Shown here one piece after another: positions 6,459 through 8,778 of a stretch of DNA of 8,778 nucleotides. The stretch is from Microcaldota archaeon (lineage in GTDB: Archaea > Micrarchaeota > Micrarchaeia > Micrarchaeales > Micrarchaeaceae). Under the pieces are notes generated by a model. It searched no databases and was not told the DNA's origin. It worked only from the letters and a program-made list of their open reading frames with translations. Position numbers and translations under genes: made by a program. The DNA lies in the NCBI GenBank assembly GCA_021827955.1, contig JAKATY010000058.1, positions 1 to 8,778 of the forward strand, given 5' to 3'. Position 1 is the stretch's first letter. The number at the start of each line of letters is the position of its first letter.

Positions 6459-7583
6459 ATGGTAAATACTTGTGCATTGTATGGCTCTTTCACCAACGCC
6501 AACAACTGGATAGGCATAAATGTGCTTGTCATCATAGTCGGCCTTTCGATCATTGCCGTAATCTATTCGTTGAGTAGGCTTTTGCCTTACGACACGCGTG
6601 CAAAGCTCACCGGTATAACGAAGATAGAGATAACGCAGATAATAATAAGCGCCGTGATCATTGCCGCACTTATCGCCGCTTCGTCAACCGCATGCAGCAT
6701 CTCTGCTTCAATGAGCCAGTCCGTAACAGGCACAGCGTATTCTCCGTTCGTGTTTGCGGATTCATACATAGGCAACTTGGTATACAGCAAAGGCCTCGCG
6801 ATATACTCGCAGGTGTATACCCTATCGATAACCTATGACATATACTCAAAAGTGCTCGCGTTCGCCGGAGGCATTATCAGCAGTCTCATACCTGGAATAG
6901 GAGAACTCTTCAAATCCTCCGTGGGCGGCCTCGCAATTACAGGCACTCTGGGCTATGACGCTGCGATAGCGCTTGGCATACTGAGCACGCTTTTGGTCTC
7001 CATGTTCTCGCCGCTCGTGATAATCGCGGTAGGCATGCTATTCATACAATACCTAATGCTGCCTGTAATAGAATATACAATGTTTACTATAGTGCTTCCG
7101 ATAGCAATAGCCATGCGGGCTTTGGCATTTTCCGGGGCAGGCCTCAGAAACGCTTCCAACGCGGTGCTTGCGATAGCGATAGCCGCCTATCTCATATATC
7201 CGATGACCGTGGGTTTCGATGCCTATACCATGCACTGGTTATTCAGTTCATCAAATCCTACCTACACGTTCCTCTCTTCCACATACTCGCATAGCTCTAC
7301 AATCCCCTCTTCATTCCTAAGCACGACAGGCATACCATCTTTCGGCAGCAGTACTTATCCCTCGATAAGTTCGATACTGAGCACGCTCAGTGTATCAGGG
7401 TTCCTTTCAGCGGTATCATTTTCAGAGCCGCTCACCATAGTAAACGAGATCTCAGAGCTCATGTTCCAGGCGGTGGTGCTTTTCGGTCTTGATATTGTAA
7501 TAACGATGGGGTTCGCCGGCTCCCTTGCAAAGGCACTCAATTCAGGCATAGAGGGCGCGGCTTCGTTCTGGAGCAATATATAG
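6459..7583 (+). CDS. Large polytopic membrane protein, VirB6/TrbL/CedA-like candidate (paralogue 2)
   Basis: The product has 374 residues from ATG 6459, 31 bases after the previous stop; an in-frame TTG at 6444 would add five residues, but the ATG follows a GTTGAT-like site and is preferred. There is no signal peptide. Helices lie near 20-42 and 56-77 with a basic, acidic-ended loop between them as in paralogue 1, then near 134-148, 168-200, 203-222, 234-254 and 328-355. The central motif is L213-P, R220-A, R230, A238-I-A-I and Y247-P248, with four extra residues between R and P compared with the other two. Residues 262-318 form a Ser/Thr-rich loop, probably external. C5 and C79 are the only cysteines, and both are predicted outside. 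It is probably co-transcribed with its neighbours and part of the same membrane complex. The function is inferred from context; no catalytic motif is visible. Confidence 0.9.
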   Translation: MVNTCALYGSFTNANNWIGINVLVIIVGLSIIAVIYSLSRLLPYDTRAKLTGITKIEITQIIISAVIIAALIAASSTACSISASMSQSVTGTAYSPFVFADSYIGNLVYSKGLAIYSQVYTLSITYDIYSKVLAFAGGIISSLIPGIGELFKSSVGGLAITGTLGYDAAIALGILSTLLVSMFSPLVIIAVGMLFIQYLMLPVIEYTMFTIVLPIAIAMRALAFSGAGLRNASNAVLAIAIAAYLIYPMTVGFDAYTMHWLFSSSNPTYTFLSSTYSHSSTIPSSFLSTTGIPSFGSSTYPSISSILSTLSVSGFLSAVSFSEPLTIVNEISELMFQAVVLFGLDIVITMGFAGSLAKALNSGIEGAASFWSNI

Positions 7584-7587
7584 GTGT
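7583..7587 (+). promoter_or_regulatory. Internal ribosome binding site overlapping a stop codon
   Basis: GGTGT begins at the last base of the preceding TAG stop and lies seven bases before the ATG at 7594. It supports that ATG as the start and suggests coupled translation of the two genes. Confidence 0.5.
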
Positions 7588-7593
7588 TGTAAG

Positions 7594-8778
7594 ATGACAT
7601 TTCCGCTGATAATGCTTTCTCCGACGTTTTCCTCAGTGCACTCGCTGCTATTTCCTCTTGTAATAATAGCGTTTCTTGTGGATTCGGTAATGCTTGCAAT
7701 CTGGTACCTTCTTGGAGTGCTTCTTAACAACCGCACCGTGAAATCTTCAGCGCTTTCGGAGTTCTACCAGCTGATAGGCACCGCGCTGATAATAGCAATC
7801 GTACTAGGCGCGCTGGTCATCGCGGGCAACCTCGCCTACGATTCGATGTCTTCTACCGCGCTGCTGAATCCGACCGCAGTATCCAGCATGATTTACAATG
7901 TAATGACAACAACGCAGCTTTCGATCATAGGCCAAAGCAATTCATTGCTCTTTCCAGCGAATACCAATTACTTTCCTGGCGTCTATCTCCTTGCTTCCGA
8001 AGCCTATCAAACAAATTCCTTTACTGTCAAGATGGATTATCCTCTTGTGGCTTCCGTAGCCGTGCTTGCAAACTTGACTAACCAGACAGCAGCAAACATA
8101 AACGACATGTTCAACCTTGACGCTTTCCTCGGCTTTTTGGATACCCTAACCCCGCAAACAGGCTTCTGCACAAGTACGGCTCTTCCATGCTACATACCAA
8201 ATATCGGCGCAATAACGGATTTCTGGATAAGCGTAGGTTTTACTCCTTTCGCCGGCTACGACATGATCTATACCTCAATGAAATCGCTCACGCTCATACT
8301 CACCTCCTCCCTTGAGACATTCGTTGCACAGATGCTGTTCTTCGTCGTGCTTTTGTATGTCTGGCCTTTCATGCTTTTCATAGGCATAATACTGCGCGCC
8401 TTCTTCTTCACAAGAAAGGCCGGAGGCCTGTTCATAGCAATCGCCATCTCATCCGTGCTCATATTCCCAACAATATTTGCGCTGGAATACCTTTCGCTGG
8501 CGAGAGGCATACCCGTGTACGCTCCTTCTACATACGGTTTCAATTCTATAACTACTCTTCCATCCTCACCAAGCGGTTCTGGCACCTATTCGATAAATTT
8601 CTTCGTGGAACCCAATATCGCCGCAATAGCAATACACAACGGCTGTTATCCCGAAACTGCCGGGTATACTACTCTATTGGGCTCTGAATTTGCGGACATA
8701 GGACAGACAATGATACCTTTTGCAAACCTCATACTTCTGCTCTATGGCAGATTTGTCTCCGTTTCGCAGGTAACCTTC
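7594..8778 (+). CDS. Large polytopic membrane protein, VirB6/TrbL/CedA-like candidate (paralogue 3, 3' end outside window)
   Basis: The frame is open for 395 codons from ATG 7594 to the right edge with no stop, so the gene is truncated by the window. It starts ten bases after the preceding stop. No cleaved signal is evident. Helices lie near 18-44 and 58-80, separated by a loop with N-N-R and K50. A large external region (81-230) has sequons at N160 and N163 and the pair C192/C199 seven residues apart. The motif region then has helices near 236-266 and 277-298: P258-F, G264-I-I-L-R268-A, R274, G277-G, A282-I-A-I and F291-P292. The R-to-P spacing is 24, as in paralogue 1. A Ser/Pro/Thr-rich loop (about 305-333) and a helix near 372-390 follow. 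It is likely in the same operon and complex as the two preceding genes. What lies after residue 395 is unknown. Confidence 0.9.
   Translation, partial: MTFPLIMLSPTFSSVHSLLFPLVIIAFLVDSVMLAIWYLLGVLLNNRTVKSSALSEFYQLIGTALIIAIVLGALVIAGNLAYDSMSSTALLNPTAVSSMIYNVMTTTQLSIIGQSNSLLFPANTNYFPGVYLLASEAYQTNSFTVKMDYPLVASVAVLANLTNQTAANINDMFNLDAFLGFLDTLTPQTGFCTSTALPCYIPNIGAITDFWISVGFTPFAGYDMIYTSMKSLTLILTSSLETFVAQMLFFVVLLYVWPFMLFIGIILRAFFFTRKAGGLFIAIAISSVLIFPTIFALEYLSLARGIPVYAPSTYGFNSITTLPSSPSGSGTYSINFFVEPNIAAIAIHNGCYPETAGYTTLLGSEFADIGQTMIPFANLILLLYGRFVSVSQVTF

Overview
The window looks archaeal and chromosomal. A threonyl-tRNA synthetase carries the archaea-specific N-terminal editing domain. Several genes are preceded by archaeal TATA-like boxes, and one of these lies at leaderless distance from its start codon. 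Base composition is moderate. A small-genome archaeon such as a DPANN/Micrarchaeota member would fit, but that placement is a guess from the overall look of the genes.

Layout. Positions 2-1768 (+) hold the 3' part of a polytopic membrane protein with GT-C glycosyltransferase hallmarks and a heavily sequon-studded C-terminal ectodomain. Its start lies left of the window. It converges, with 53 bp between, on thrS (1822-3525, -). A 190-bp divergent promoter region separates thrS from a run of five + strand genes that fills the rest of the window. These are a small two-helix pilin-like protein with a signal peptide (3716-4111), a six-helix membrane protein (4273-5010), and three large polytopic membrane proteins at 5210-6427, 6459-7583 and 7594 to beyond the right edge.

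The right half is the most interesting part. The small protein has the VirB2/TrbC layout: signal peptide, helix, short cytoplasmic loop, helix, with both mature ends outside. The three large proteins appear to be paralogues. They share an N-terminal helix, charged loop, helix unit. They also share a central motif with an invariant R-A pair, a small-residue/A-I-rich helix and a terminal [Y/F]-P, followed by a Ser/Thr/Pro-rich external loop. A VirB2-like pilin next to VirB6/TrbL-like channel proteins resembles the membrane part of a type IV secretion apparatus, or of the archaeal Ced/Ted DNA-transfer systems. The expected VirB4/HerA-like ATPase is not in the window; if the hypothesis is right it may lie to the right of 8778.

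Expression. The pilin has its own promoter, a good Shine-Dalgarno and a structured 3' region ending in a pyrimidine tract. The six-helix protein has its own promoter and a T7 tract after it. The first large protein appears to be leaderless, and the next two follow closely and use internal Shine-Dalgarno-like sites. The locus therefore reads as three adjacent transcription units, with the pilin probably the most abundant product. No RNA genes, CRISPR arrays, insertion sequences or gene-free stretches over 300 bp are visible.
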